Shown here in pieces: positions 1 through 9,763 of a DNA stretch of 64,000 nt. The position numbers and the translations under genes were made by a program. Origin of the DNA: Pirellulaceae bacterium (GTDB taxonomy: Bacteria; Planctomycetota; Planctomycetia; Pirellulales; Pirellulaceae); NCBI GenBank assembly GCA_019636375.1, contig JAHBXS010000003.1, positions 868,001 to 932,000 on the forward strand, written 5' to 3'. The notes below the pieces were generated by a model. It worked only from the letters and a program-made list of their open reading frames with translations. It did no database searches and was not told the DNA's origin. Every line of letters begins with the position of its first letter. Within the stretch, counting starts at the first letter, position 1.

Positions 1-1
1 T

Positions 2-1123
2 CTCGACCTGGACATTAAGTACTTTGATTTGGGTATCGAATATCGCGATCAAACTAACGACCAAGTGACGATTGATTGTGCCGAAGCGATCAAACACTAC
101 AACGTGGGGATCAAGTGTGCCACGATCACTCCCGACGAAGCTCGCGTCAAAGAATTCGACCTCAAACAAATGTGGAAGTCCCCCAACGGGACGATCCGCA
201 ACATCTTGGACGGGACCGTATTCCGCGAGCCGATCATTATCCAGAACATTCCGCGCCTCGTGCCGCATTGGCGAAAACCGATCTGCATTGGCCGACATGC
301 GTTTGGGGACCAATACCGCGCGACAGATTTTGTGGTTCCCGGACCTGGCAAGCTGACCGTGAGCTTCACCGGTGCCAACGGCGAGACGATTTCTCATGAC
401 GTGTATGACTTCAAGGGTGGCGGAGTTGCCCTGGCGATGTACAACACCGACGAGTCGATTCGCGGCTTCGCTCGCTCGTGTTTCAACATGGCCCTGCAAA
501 AAAAATGGCCGCTGTACCTTTCGACCAAAAACACGATCCTGAAGAAATACGACGGTCGCTTCAAGGACTTGTTCCAAGAAATTTATGACAACGAATTCCA
601 GGCTGCCTTTGAGGCCGAAAAACTGACCTACGAGCATCGCTTGATCGACGACATGGTCGCCGCGTGCCTCAAGTGGGAAGGGGGCTTTGTATGGGCCTGC
701 AAGAATTACGATGGCGACGTGCAGTCCGACACCGTTGCTCAAGGGTTTGGTTCGTTGGGCTTGATGACCTCGGTGCTCGTGACCCCAGACGGCAAGACGA
801 TGGAAGCCGAAGCGGCTCACGGAACTGTCACGCGTCACTACCGCATGCACCAACAAGGGAAGCCGACTTCGACGAACCCGATCGCTTCGATTTTTGCTTG
901 GACTCGTGGCCTCGCCCATCGCGCTCGCTTGGATAACAACCAAGCCCTGGCCAAATTCTGTGAGGATTTGGAGCAAGTCTGTATTCAGACTGTCGAAAGT
1001 GGCAAGATGACCAAGGACCTTGCCGCCTGCATTCACGGCGAGAGCGTCAAGTCTGAGCACTACCTAAACACGGAAGAGTTCCTCGCCGCCATCGACGAGG
1101 GCCTTCGCAACAAAATGGGATAG
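2..1123 (+). CDS. icd: NADP-dependent isocitrate dehydrogenase, 5'-truncated by window edge
   Basis: TCA-cycle enzyme that decarboxylates isocitrate to 2-oxoglutarate with reduction of NADP+. The frame is already open at the first bases ([16 protein letters not shown]), so the start lies outside the window and about 35 residues are missing compared with the usual 400-residue enzyme. Seen motifs: [10 protein letters not shown] (substrate loop), RHAFGDQY, the metal-binding YDGDVQSD, and GTVTRHYR near the cofactor site. These belong to the eukaryotic-type (homodimeric, TIGR00127-like) IDH rather than the E. coli Icd type. The stop is followed by a convergent gene. Confidence 0.95.
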   Translation, partial: LDLDIKYFDLGIEYRDQTNDQVTIDCAEAIKHYNVGIKCATITPDEARVKEFDLKQMWKSPNGTIRNILDGTVFREPIIIQNIPRLVPHWRKPICIGRHAFGDQYRATDFVVPGPGKLTVSFTGANGETISHDVYDFKGGGVALAMYNTDESIRGFARSCFNMALQKKWPLYLSTKNTILKKYDGRFKDLFQEIYDNEFQAAFEAEKLTYEHRLIDDMVAACLKWEGGFVWACKNYDGDVQSDTVAQGFGSLGLMTSVLVTPDGKTMEAEAAHGTVTRHYRMHQQGKPTSTNPIASIFAWTRGLAHRARLDNNQALAKFCEDLEQVCIQTVESGKMTKDLAACIHGESVKSEHYLNTEEFLAAIDEGLRNKMG

Positions 1124-1165
1124 ATCGATCCGACAGGCTACGATTAATTTGAAACGTTTGGTGGC

Positions 1166-1777
1166 CTATTCGGGGTTGTCGATCAGATCCTGAAGGCGGG
1201 CAGCTAGTGGTGCGGGATATCGATCAGGCCAATTTGCATCGATGAGTCCGACACCTAGCATGTCCAATAAATGGACTTGATCCTTTCGCCGATACGACGT
1301 CAGTTTCATCTGTACGAGTTTTTCTAGTGACAAGACACAGAAGATGTCACCGTGATCAACGTCTTCCACATCGGGTGCTGCGGCCAAGTCGTCGGCCTTC
1401 ACGCGCTCGTCCGCATAGATCACATGCACGGCAGAACTGGGCAAGGCGTCAGGGCTGTCCAGCAAGATCGGTATTCCAATGGTCTCGGCATAATGAAAAC
1501 CAGCCTTTTTGGCTGCGTCGATCACTTGCGGCATGTCTAGTCTTCGGAGCAGAATGTCAACATTTTTGGTGAATCGCACGGCCCCCTCGTCGACTCGCCC
1601 CACCCATTCAGCCACGGCATTGCCGCCGATCACCGCGTAGGGGATACCAGCTTCGTTTAAGACGGCCGTGATTTTCAGCAAACGGGCGCGAACTTTTTCT
1701 ATCGCCATCGCCACACGCTCCCACCCTCGCATTCGGGCCTCGCCGTGAATCGCCGTGATGTCTGTTTCGGGGTTCAA
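1166..1777 (-). CDS. nucleotidyltransferase-fold protein
   Basis: A 203-residue soluble protein. Residues about 40-90 carry VIGGNAVAEWVGR and then TKNVDILL, the layout of minimal or AbiEii-like nucleotidyltransferases (a GG motif followed by a D-x-D-like strand). The C-terminal half, with LEKLVQMKLTSYRRKDQVHLLDML, matches the usual 'K..A...R.KD..DL' helix of this fold. No antitoxin partner is adjacent, so it may be a solitary domain protein or half of a former toxin/antitoxin pair. Its substrate is unknown. It is convergent with isocitrate dehydrogenase. Confidence 0.65.
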   Translation of the reverse strand: MNPETDITAIHGEARMRGWERVAMAIEKVRARLLKITAVLNEAGIPYAVIGGNAVAEWVGRVDEGAVRFTKNVDILLRRLDMPQVIDAAKKAGFHYAETIGIPILLDSPDALPSSAVHVIYADERVKADDLAAAPDVEDVDHGDIFCVLSLEKLVQMKLTSYRRKDQVHLLDMLGVGLIDANWPDRYPAPLAARLQDLIDNPE

Positions 1778-1926
1778 TGCTAAGTTTCCAGATTCACCGA
1801 CATTTCAAATCAACCGTCACCGCAAGACCTTGGCAAAGCACAAACGGCTATCGAGCAAAGATCATGTTCTACCACCTTTGCTCGAAAAAACAAACTTTCG
1901 TCAAGCTGGCAATGGACCCACGCCCG

Positions 1927-3282
1927 TTATTCGATGGCGGTGGATGCTTTTTGCTCCTCCACGGTTTCGCGAATATGATCCAGCACGCGCAAGTGGATTC
2001 GATGAATGATCCCATCGGCCCACATCCGCCAATAGCCCTGCGGATTCATGCGAATCGAGTACCATGTGCGGCCTTCCAATCGCATACGTCCGGGTTCGAG
2101 TGGAACCAGCCTAAACTCACCGCGATGGCTACGGAGATAACCATCCAAATGGGGCGGGTGAATGTGCTCGAAGAAACTAAACTCCTTCAACGAGTCCGGT
2201 TGCTCGGTGACATCAAAAGCCAAATGAAATGGCGCGTCCCAGGTCGTGATCGGCTCAACAAAATCTCCGGTGGAAAACTCGCAGTAGCGCATCGCACCGA
2301 TTCCGTCACCTTCGATTCGGGCGCGAAGTGGATACGCCACCCCCCACGCGAAAATCCCTTGGGGCTTGCGTTCAATATCTGGAAAAGCGATCACGACTGG
2401 CCAGACTTCATGCGGATCGGCGGCGATTTCGATTGCTGTGAGGACCTCGTATTGCTGTTCTCGATACGACCAAGCGTCCGCCAATAAGCCGCATAGCAGA
2501 ATTGGCAAGACGACACTCAAGTGGCCTCCTTGGGCTGTACTCTGAGCGATTAAAAATCCGAGGATGGCTCCGAGGATTGTCGCCACAAACATGATTGGCG
2601 ATGCGATCACCAAACAGACCAATCCTTCTAAACCAAACAAGCCCAGGGCCAAAATCATAATCAACATATTAAAAATGGCTGCCCCTACCGCCGCTGATAA
2701 TTTCTTCCTCAAGCGACTCCTAACGCGATAACTGGAAACCGCCCCGATCAAAACCGGTGCGGTGAAAAACAGCGTTGCCCCGTATTCCTGCCACCAGTAA
2801 ACACTCCACCATAAAGCCACGCCGCCAATCAAAAAACTATACAGCAATGCGATTAAAGCCGTTTGAATGAAACTAACGTCTTGGGTCGTTTCTGCCTGCT
2901 CGCTCAATGTCGCGAGCCCACGTCGCGTCGGGGCAAAACAAAATATGACGATCGCCAATAAGTTGAAGATTGGACAGGCAATCCAAAGCACGTACCAGGG
3001 ATTGAGCCCCGCATCAATGCAACGGCGAACGCTCAGAACCATTGCCACCGCGAGAAACGGCAACGACCAAGTCAAGATAAACAGCATGACTTTATCGGGT
3101 GCTCCTGATAGGTCTACTTGGCGGATGGAAAGTAAAGGAGAGATGAACGTCACAGGAGCATATCGGGCCCCGCCGCTGAGCATCACGACACCTAGTTCAA
3201 CTAGGTACTTGAAGAGTGCCAAGCCTGTTCCTATCAAGAAATAGTTCTTTTGATTGAGGGGGCGGAGGAAAAAATCGTGCAT
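1927..3282 (-). CDS. membrane protein with DUF805-like N-terminus and SRPBCC-like C-terminal domain
   Basis: A 451-residue protein. The first ~280 residues hold about eight hydrophobic segments. One has an 'RRCIDAGLNPWY' stretch resembling the R-R-h-D-x-G-x-x-x-W motif of DUF805 proteins. Residues ~285-440 are soluble and start EIAADPHEVWPVVIAFPDI, typical of an SRPBCC/polyketide-cyclase hot-dog-cup domain that binds hydrophobic ligands. The ligand is not predictable. The gene is divergent from the small membrane protein at 3386. Confidence 0.6.
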   Translation of the reverse strand: MHDFFLRPLNQKNYFLIGTGLALFKYLVELGVVMLSGGARYAPVTFISPLLSIRQVDLSGAPDKVMLFILTWSLPFLAVAMVLSVRRCIDAGLNPWYVLWIACPIFNLLAIVIFCFAPTRRGLATLSEQAETTQDVSFIQTALIALLYSFLIGGVALWWSVYWWQEYGATLFFTAPVLIGAVSSYRVRSRLRKKLSAAVGAAIFNMLIMILALGLFGLEGLVCLVIASPIMFVATILGAILGFLIAQSTAQGGHLSVVLPILLCGLLADAWSYREQQYEVLTAIEIAADPHEVWPVVIAFPDIERKPQGIFAWGVAYPLRARIEGDGIGAMRYCEFSTGDFVEPITTWDAPFHLAFDVTEQPDSLKEFSFFEHIHPPHLDGYLRSHRGEFRLVPLEPGRMRLEGRTWYSIRMNPQGYWRMWADGIIHRIHLRVLDHIRETVEEQKASTAIE

Positions 3283-3385
3283 GGTAATTGGTCTAAATAT
3301 TTGCGGGGCGATGTTTGTTCGATATCATAGCATCGTCAAGCCAAAGCCTGTAAACTATTGGTCAACAGCCGTGTTTCGAGCGACC

Positions 3386-3778
3386 ATGCAAATTAGCCTT
3401 TCCAAAATCATGCTCAGCACGGTCGCGATGGCTCTGGTTTTTAGTGGCTGGAGGGCAGGCGGGGTCATTCCTACCCTTTGTCTGGCAGCTTTCGTCATCG
3501 CAATCACGTTGCGGTGGGGCTACCTGGCGGTGATCTGTCTGTTTGCTTCATTTACTGCGATTGCCACTTTGCCACCTGAGGGTCGAGGCGTAGGCGTTTT
3601 GTGGATCACCTGTGTGTCTTTTTTGGTGTCCATGTTTTTCGCGTTCATTAATGATCGTGAAATACGATCCGCAAAAGAGCGGGCACGAACCGATTCAAAA
3701 ACCGAATGTGAAACGCTCCTTCAAGATCGCTGCCCCATTTCGGACAACAGTGGTTCCGACGAGCCGTGGAATTCGTAA
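3386..3778 (+). CDS. small hypothetical membrane protein
   Basis: A 130-residue protein if it starts at the ATG at 3386 (MQISLSKIML). An upstream in-frame start at 3254 would overlap the divergent gene's start and adds a non-hydrophobic leader. Three hydrophobic segments (about 1-25, 30-60 and 65-90) are followed by a charged tail. I do not recognise the family. It could be a planctomycete-specific membrane protein. Confidence 0.4.
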   Translation: MQISLSKIMLSTVAMALVFSGWRAGGVIPTLCLAAFVIAITLRWGYLAVICLFASFTAIATLPPEGRGVGVLWITCVSFLVSMFFAFINDREIRSAKERARTDSKTECETLLQDRCPISDNSGSDEPWNS

Positions 3779-3880
3779 TATTTGTTTCTTGAAAGTAGAA
3801 CTTTGTCCCGTTCAGTAACAGCACCCTATTGGTTTTGCATTTCGACAGCACTCATCTCACCCTCCGCCATTTCAAGCAAC

Positions 3881-3915
3881 GAAAAAACCCTCGCATCGTA
3901 CTTGACGCGAGGGTT
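3881..3915 (-). terminator. rho-independent terminator of the PEP-CTERM gene
   Basis: A 9-bp inverted repeat (AACCCTCGC at 3886-3894 with GCGAGGGTT at 3907-3915) with a 12-nt loop. Read on the minus strand it is followed by a run of T (the A run at 3882-3887). It lies about 40 bp after the stop of the minus-strand gene at 3952. Confidence 0.8.
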
Positions 3916-3951
3916 GAAAAAATGTCATTGATTCGAGATCAATTCGCGGTC

Positions 3952-4512
3952 TTAGACGCGACGTCGACGGACCAACAAACCGATTGCACCTACGGCAAGA
4001 ACGCACAACGAACTTGGCTCAGGAATTGCCGAAAATCGCTCGACTCGAACGGTTAACGTTCCGGAATTCCAAATTCCGTCCCAATCATTGTTGTAGTCGA
4101 CAAATGTCTCAAAAAATTCCAGAGTCAGGATGTTGCTGAGTTGAGTCCAGTCCAATGCCAATCCCACGAGATCGACGACTCCGCCACTGCTGAAAACTTG
4201 TGTCCCTGGATTATCTACGCCAACACCAGGAGTTAAGTCCAAGCCCCCTTCGACAAACCTAACTGTCATTTCGCTTAGCCAACTTGGTGAGTCGGCAAAC
4301 AACTCGACATCCCAACCAATCCCAATGACTTGATAGCTGTCAAATCCGGCACCCAAGTCCATGGAATGAATTTCATTGTCTGGATCGCCTGGGCCGTCCA
4401 TGCTCAGAATTCCCGTAACATCAAAACCGATGTCGACAATGTCTGCCGAGGCCGCACGGGGTGCTGTCGCGATGGCCATCGCGAGCAAAACCAAGAAAAA
4501 CTTTTTCATCAT
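3952..4512 (-). CDS. PEP-CTERM sorting-domain protein
   Basis: A 186-residue secreted protein. The start at 4512 (MMKKFFLVLLAMAIATAPRAASA) gives a clean signal peptide and sits 8 nt after an AAGGAAG ribosome-binding site; a longer start at 4533 is possible. The C-terminus reads AIPEPSSLCVLAVGAIGLLVRRRRV: a PEP motif, a hydrophobic helix and an arginine cluster, the sorting signal processed by exosortase/archaeosortase-type enzymes. The middle (DIGFDVTGILSMDGPGDPDNE...) is a beta-rich extracellular domain of unknown function. It stands alone with its own terminator. Confidence 0.8.
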   Translation of the reverse strand: MMKKFFLVLLAMAIATAPRAASADIVDIGFDVTGILSMDGPGDPDNEIHSMDLGAGFDSYQVIGIGWDVELFADSPSWLSEMTVRFVEGGLDLTPGVGVDNPGTQVFSSGGVVDLVGLALDWTQLSNILTLEFFETFVDYNNDWDGIWNSGTLTVRVERFSAIPEPSSLCVLAVGAIGLLVRRRRV

Positions 4513-4966
4513 CACTATTTCTTCCTTACTCAAAACAAGGGTTTTCCACCGGGGCTGATAAAAAACCCCAGAACCAGTTCGCTGGTTTTTTGGAACGCTG
4601 CCTGAAGAAACGGAACTTACAGGCGAAAGTGGACTTCTTAAGTATAATTCCTTAATCCTACCTTCACACCCCTCAAAACAAAAAAAGCCGCCCTATCCTA
4701 AACATTCCCCCCATTCGCCCCTTTTTAGCACTCTAAATCGTGCGTTTTTTCCCATTTTTGACGTTTTTTAGGTCAAGAAATTTCTACGACCACGAGAAGG
4801 AATAGGTCAATTTGAGGGTTTATGGAAAGTCTCGGCTAGGCTCTATCACTCTCGCGGGAGTCTCGGCAGGCCAAATCCGCTATGCGCAAGGGGCGAGTCA
4901 AACGCCTGTTTGCCAAATGCCATTTCCTATTCCCGCGACTCCGACAATTACAAAGGGCACAGCGAA
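4513..4966. other. intergenic region with a UUCG hairpin
   Basis: Non-coding stretch between the PEP-CTERM gene and the HtrA gene. It contains a perfect 6-bp hairpin with a TTCG tetraloop and T tract at 4572-4591 (AACCAG-TTCG-CTGGTT then TTTT, plus-strand sense), inside what would be the leader of the minus-strand PEP-CTERM mRNA. The rest is A/T-rich and shows nothing I can name. Confidence 0.4.
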
Positions 4967-6259
4967 CTAACGGCGGTTCAACAATTCGGTTGGCCGTTGC
5001 GTGACGGTAACGTCGAGTTGAAGAGGATTTCCATCGCGCATGATTTCCATGCTGACCGTTTTCTCAGGAGGGGTGACACCGATTAGATTGTAGACGCGGT
5101 TAAAGTCATCTATCTTTTCACCGTTCCAGGAGCGAATAACGTCTCCGGATTTTAGGCCCGCATTGGCTGCAGGAGAATCACGGACGACTTCAAGGACTAA
5201 CGCCCCGTACAGGTCTGGCAGATTCAGAACGTTCTGGTGTTTGGCCTCGACCGCTGAAGGCAAAAATCCAAAATAACCTCGCTCCACTCGCCCCTTCGCC
5301 AGTAATTGTTGGGTGACAAACTGAGCCACGGAGCTAGGAACGGCAAAACTAACGCCTTGGAAGGTCTCGCCAAGGATCGAAGTGTTGATGCCGACGACTC
5401 GACCACTTGCGTCAACCAATGGCCCGCCACTGTTGCCTGGGTTGACTGCGGCATCCGTTTGGATGAGTTCCTTGAATTGCCCATCGCGCTGGCCGCGTTG
5501 GTCCGTGGTCAATCGATTTTTGCCGCTGACGATTCCAGAGGTCACGGTTTGGGTATAGCCAAATGGACTACCAACGGCCCAAACAATCGAGCCGACGGCA
5601 AGGTCTTTACTGTCCCCCCAATCGGCGGCAATTAGTCCCCTAGCGTTGATTTTTAGAAGGGCCAAATCGGTTTCGACGTCTTCGCCAATGATGGCTGCTT
5701 TAAATTCTTGGCGATCATGCAAAATCACGACCACATCTTGCGCTTGCTCGATCACATGGCGATTGGTGACGATATAGCCGTCTTCCGAAATAATTAAACC
5801 AGAACCTTGGCCAACGCCAAAATTCTTCTGACAAGTAATGCTTACGACACTGGGGCGAATTTTTTGGGCGACCATTTGATAGGCCTGAGAAACCGCCGTG
5901 AGCGGAAAATCGTTGAGGGCTTGGCGGGCGACTTCGTATTCGGCCAATGCCTTTCCGCGACTAATGGAATACTGGTAGCGTTCTGCCACTATCGGACCGA
6001 GTTGCCAAAGTCCAAACACGAAGGCTGCACAACAGAAAATCCAAAAGACTTGGCTGGCGAACCCTCCCGATGAACCTGGCGAGCGGGGCGGGGCGGCGTG
6101 TTGGAGGGGGGTAAGAGGTGGGCTTGGTATACCGTCGGTAGACGATAGGCAACGTTCGGAGAAAACGCCCGCAGATGCCGACTGCGACTCCGAATCTAAC
6201 CTGGGCTGTGGGTTTGTGATTGCTGGTTCGAACGGTCGCTGGTGATCAGGGCTCGACAT
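4967..6259 (-). CDS. HtrA/DegP-family trypsin-like serine protease with one PDZ domain
   Basis: A 430-residue membrane-anchored periplasmic protease for envelope quality control. It has a proline-rich cytoplasmic N-terminus (~1-65), one membrane helix (~68-88), a trypsin-like domain with His in TNRHVIE, Asp in ETDLALLK and Ser in NPGNSGGPL (all three catalytic residues present), and a C-terminal PDZ domain (~335-420, with AGLKSGDVIRSWNGEKI). The DegS-like single-PDZ layout is common in this phylum. The upstream same-strand gene is rsmD, 182 bp away, so co-transcription is possible. Confidence 0.92.
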   Translation of the reverse strand: MSSPDHQRPFEPAITNPQPRLDSESQSASAGVFSERCLSSTDGIPSPPLTPLQHAAPPRSPGSSGGFASQVFWIFCCAAFVFGLWQLGPIVAERYQYSISRGKALAEYEVARQALNDFPLTAVSQAYQMVAQKIRPSVVSITCQKNFGVGQGSGLIISEDGYIVTNRHVIEQAQDVVVILHDRQEFKAAIIGEDVETDLALLKINARGLIAADWGDSKDLAVGSIVWAVGSPFGYTQTVTSGIVSGKNRLTTDQRGQRDGQFKELIQTDAAVNPGNSGGPLVDASGRVVGINTSILGETFQGVSFAVPSSVAQFVTQQLLAKGRVERGYFGFLPSAVEAKHQNVLNLPDLYGALVLEVVRDSPAANAGLKSGDVIRSWNGEKIDDFNRVYNLIGVTPPEKTVSMEIMRDGNPLQLDVTVTQRPTELLNRR

Positions 6260-6441
6260 TGGAAAACTCGGGGGCTGCTGATTCTGGTTTTGGTTTTAAT
6301 GGCTCGATGACTTTTCTTCGAAACTCTCGATCAACGTCGAAAAGGGGAACGCTCGCGGCTCTTTTGGGACTGGAAGTCTCTCTTTCGACGTCGGGCAAAA
6401 GCCGCGTGCAACTCCTGACTGTATTCTAGTTTTTACGGGCA

Positions 6442-7119
6442 TTATTGGCCAGTTGCATCGAAACTTTCTGTATTTTCGTAGGATGGGGGCCTCCAGACAC
6501 ACAACAAAGCCGGGCTGTATGGTTTGATTCGGGACGATTCTGGGTTTGGAAGGAGAGAGACATCGAAGTCCTCTGGGGTTTCGGCGACGACGACACTGCC
6601 GTCTGGAGCGTGCTCCAAAAATGACTTTAGCATCTCCATCAGCTCGGACCCTCGAGATCTATACAGCGAGTAGGGGGGACAACAGAAAACGAGCCACGGC
6701 TCAGTCGGCCAAAGGGGCGGATTCTTGAAAAACTGGCGAGCCCAAAAAAAAGTGTCCGCCGTCTCGACGGTTGCCGGGAGATTTTCTGCTAGCGAACGCA
6801 AGTTTTGTCGAATGATTTTGGCCGTTGGAAAATGCCTTTCGATAAACAAGGCTCGCGTGGCTCCGCGACTGAGGGCCTCAATTCCCACTGCTCCCGTTCC
6901 TGCAAACAGATCAAACGCACAACGCCCAGGAACAAATCCACCCACGAGATTAAAGAGCGATTCGCGAATACTGTCTTTCATGGGACGGGTTCGCGGGTCA
7001 CCTGAATATTCGATGGTTCGACCGCGAAACTCCCCACCCACGATCCGCAATTTTGGAAGGTTGGGGGAACTGCTGCGATGGGCGTGAAGTGAGTTTCTGT
7101 CGGTTGGGTGGTTTGTCAT
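6442..7119 (-). CDS. rsmD: RsmD-type 16S rRNA (guanine-N2)-methyltransferase
   Basis: A 225-residue SAM-dependent enzyme expected to methylate G966 of 16S rRNA. Seen: the N-terminal family signature RIVGGEFRGRTI, then RPMKDSIRESLFN, the SAM-binding FDLFAGTGAVGIEALSRGA, and the catalytic-loop equivalent FCCPPYS, where most members have D/N-P-P-Y. The start at 7119 (MTNHPTDRN) is preferred because the signature follows closely. A longer in-frame start at 7200 would add a basic leader. Confidence 0.85.
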   Translation of the reverse strand: MTNHPTDRNSLHAHRSSSPNLPKLRIVGGEFRGRTIEYSGDPRTRPMKDSIRESLFNLVGGFVPGRCAFDLFAGTGAVGIEALSRGATRALFIERHFPTAKIIRQNLRSLAENLPATVETADTFFWARQFFKNPPLWPTEPWLVFCCPPYSLYRSRGSELMEMLKSFLEHAPDGSVVVAETPEDFDVSLLPNPESSRIKPYSPALLCVWRPPSYENTESFDATGQ

Positions 7120-7334
7120 GGATAAACGTTCGTCCTTTTTCAGGTATCTCGCACGTGAGGCAGCGTTTTTCGAGAATCTGAGTTGTCGGGATGTCCCCAA
7201 AATGGGGACAATTCGGTATCATACTCTGATCGGGAAAGAGGTTCAAATCGATTTCCTACCGTCGACTTGCGGATGTCGATGTTTTCCCAATTTCAAATTT
7301 GCGTCTGAGTCATTTTTTATCGAGTCGAATTTCA

Positions 7335-8531
7335 ATGCTTGGTTCGCGGGTTGCTTTGTGGATCGGTGTCTTCGTCGGGTGCCTCGTTTCGATGGGGAAC
7401 TTGTCGATCGTTTGGAGTTTTCAAGTCGCGCAGCAGCAGCGCAGCATCGATGATATCAACAAAGAACTCGACAAGCGGTTCGAAGAATGGCGCGAGTTCC
7501 TCAAAGAGGCATCTCAGGCCCGTGTCGATTATTTCGCCGAAGAACGCGGGCAGAGTATCAAGAACCGGGAGCGTTACGAGGCGGCCTATCGAAAAGCTCG
7601 TGAGCATAAGGACTTGCTTTCTGAGCTACATGTTGAAAAGCTGAATGCCAGCCCAAACCCCGACGAAGCCCTTCGCAGAATTGCACTATCGATTGCCCAA
7701 GACTATTTTCGCGAAGAGCGGATGCATCGATGCTTTGAGTTAACAGACAAACTGCTTCGATTCGAGCCTGACAATCCGACCTTACGCATTTTGAATGGCT
7801 CCTCCGCGATCTCGAGTAATCGCTTTGATGAGGCCCAAGATTTTTTGTTCAATTGGGGCCAACTGGAAAAAGATCTTTCGAATGAAACCCGTGCCCTGTT
7901 TGAAAATCTGGCTGTTCTCCGCGAGTCCTTTGCCAAAGAATCGCTAATTCGTGAGGCCGAGGCAAAGGCCGATGACTTACCACGGGTTTTGATGTCGACA
8001 ACTCGCGGCGACATCGTGGTAGAGCTTTTTGAAAACGAAGCCCCCCAAACAGTTGCTAACTTTATCAAGCTGGTTGAGACGGGCTACTATGATCGCGACC
8101 TAAACTTCCATCGCGTCGTTCCTGGATTTGTTGCCCAAGGTGGAGAAGATTTAAGTGGCGCGCCGTTCTACACGATCTACGATGAGTTTGGAGGGGCTAA
8201 TGATCGCCCTCATTTTGCCTATGTTTTGGCGATGGCAAAAACGGAAAGCGCCCATTCAGCCGCTGCCGAATTCTATATTACGCTTCGGCCATTGCCCGGC
8301 TTGAATCAAAAGTATGCGGTCTTTGGTCGGGTTCTTGAGGGATTTGACGTGGTCGAAAGCCTGACCCACACCCACGATAGAGACGACCAACTGTTGACTG
8401 GAGTCGTTCCGGACAAAATTCTCGCCGCTAAAGTGCTCCGAAAACGTGATCGCGAGTATTTCCCGAATATTTTTATGACTTTTCCTCGACCCTCGCCCCG
8501 GACCCAGGGTGAACAACCCCCTGACAAGTAG
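7335..8531 (+). CDS. cyclophilin-type peptidyl-prolyl isomerase, secreted (copy 1 of 3)
   Basis: A 398-residue protein. It has an N-terminal hydrophobic anchor/signal (LGSRVALWIGVFVGCLVSM), a helical and charged linker (~35-215) with TPR-like character, and a cyclophilin domain (~225-385). The catalytic Arg is present in FHRVVPGF. The usual Q-F-F-I is E-F-Y-I here, and VFGRVLEGFDVV is conserved. The ATG at 7335 is chosen over an upstream TTG because it starts the hydrophobic segment. It is the first gene of a tight three-gene run (11- and 21-bp gaps) of paralogues. Confidence 0.88.
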   Translation: MLGSRVALWIGVFVGCLVSMGNLSIVWSFQVAQQQRSIDDINKELDKRFEEWREFLKEASQARVDYFAEERGQSIKNRERYEAAYRKAREHKDLLSELHVEKLNASPNPDEALRRIALSIAQDYFREERMHRCFELTDKLLRFEPDNPTLRILNGSSAISSNRFDEAQDFLFNWGQLEKDLSNETRALFENLAVLRESFAKESLIREAEAKADDLPRVLMSTTRGDIVVELFENEAPQTVANFIKLVETGYYDRDLNFHRVVPGFVAQGGEDLSGAPFYTIYDEFGGANDRPHFAYVLAMAKTESAHSAAAEFYITLRPLPGLNQKYAVFGRVLEGFDVVESLTHTHDRDDQLLTGVVPDKILAAKVLRKRDREYFPNIFMTFPRPSPRTQGEQPPDK

Positions 8532-8542
8532 GTAAATAACCC

Positions 8543-9742
8543 ATGCTTGAAAATCATTTTTTTTGGCGAGCGAACGTCTTGGCGATTCTGTCTCTATTGG
8601 CAATCTCAAGCGTTCCAATGCTCTGGGGCCAAGACCTCACCGAAGACCCTCCGATTGCCGACATCCCCATCGTAGAGACCCAAATCCCAACTTCCGATAA
8701 TGAGGATTTGGTAGCCAAGTATCTCGAACGAAAACGAAATATTGCGGATAACAAAAATCGAATCACGCAATTGCTGTTGAAATCGCAACCTGCCGAAGCA
8801 ATGAGTCAACAACAGGTGCTACAGGAAATCGAACGTTTGCGAAACGAAATCATTGCCTGGGACAAAGAACAGGGCGATTTGGCTTTGCGGGCTTTTTGTC
8901 AAAATCCTGACGGCAACCCCGAAGTGAATCGTGAAGGCATGAGACGATTGACCAGCCTCATGGGGAGTGACACCCAAGGTGGCCAATTCAATCCGCGTCA
9001 AGCCCTTGAACTAGTTGACGTCGCTTACGCCGCCGGTTCGAGGGACTCAAAACTCATCACAATCGGTTGCATCGCGGCGTATGCCTCTTGTGATTTTGAT
9101 GCCTGCGAGCGATACCTCAAAGCATTAGAGGAGACCGGAGCGCCGCTGAATGAGTCTTTTGTCAACAACTTGGCCAAGGCCAAAGAATCGTGCGAGAGCG
9201 AAAATCAACGTCGCGAACAAGATGTAAACCTTCCCATTGTCCAAATTGAAACGACGCGCGGTATCATCGAGGTCGAACTGTATGAAGACCAAGCTCCCCA
9301 CGCCGTTAATCAATTCATCACGCTCGTGGAAAGCGGTTTTTATCAGAATCAGCCTTTGTTCTTCGTCAAATCAGGCCAGGTCGCCCTGACCGGATGCCCT
9401 CAAGGTGACGGACATGGCAACGCTGGCTACTACATTCCGGACGAAAGGAAGGTCGAAAACGCCCGCAAACACGTCATCGGCTCTCTTAGCCTCGTTCACA
9501 ACGAAGCTACCGGACTCGCGTCTTCTCAATTTGCCTTCTCGTACCAATGCTCACCGGATCGTGACGGTGAATTTACGGTTTTTGGACGGGTAATTAGTGG
9601 ACTTGATGTTTTATTCTCGATCCCGCATTTCAATTCACTGGTCCGAGCAACTCGCCAACCGGAAAGAATCATTTCAACTCGTGTTACGCGAAAACGTGCC
9701 CAACCGTATCAAGTCCTCGAAAAAATTGAAATTAAACAATAA
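8543..9742 (+). CDS. degenerate cyclophilin-like protein, secreted (copy 2 of 3)
   Basis: A 399-residue paralogue of its neighbours, with a signal/anchor at the N-terminus, a charged helical linker and a C-terminal cyclophilin fold (IETTRGIIEVELYEDQAPHAVNQF...). The catalytic F-H-R motif is replaced by LFFVKSGQ, so the essential Arg and its His neighbour are lost. GDG, SSQFAF and VFGRVISGLDVLF are retained. It is probably a non-catalytic binding protein, which is inference. It follows copy 1 after 11 bp. Confidence 0.82.
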   Translation: MLENHFFWRANVLAILSLLAISSVPMLWGQDLTEDPPIADIPIVETQIPTSDNEDLVAKYLERKRNIADNKNRITQLLLKSQPAEAMSQQQVLQEIERLRNEIIAWDKEQGDLALRAFCQNPDGNPEVNREGMRRLTSLMGSDTQGGQFNPRQALELVDVAYAAGSRDSKLITIGCIAAYASCDFDACERYLKALEETGAPLNESFVNNLAKAKESCESENQRREQDVNLPIVQIETTRGIIEVELYEDQAPHAVNQFITLVESGFYQNQPLFFVKSGQVALTGCPQGDGHGNAGYYIPDERKVENARKHVIGSLSLVHNEATGLASSQFAFSYQCSPDRDGEFTVFGRVISGLDVLFSIPHFNSLVRATRQPERIISTRVTRKRAQPYQVLEKIEIKQ

Positions 9743-9763
9743 CTATTTGGAGTCTTTTTTAAC

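Noticed and set aside
1777-2487. 236-codon plus-strand open frame
   Set aside because: Antisense to the convincing DUF805-like/SRPBCC gene; its translation has no domain-like pattern.
4572-4591. UUCG hairpin as a plus-strand terminator
   Set aside because: No plus-strand gene ends nearby (the nearest stop is about 800 bp upstream), so only the structure is recorded.
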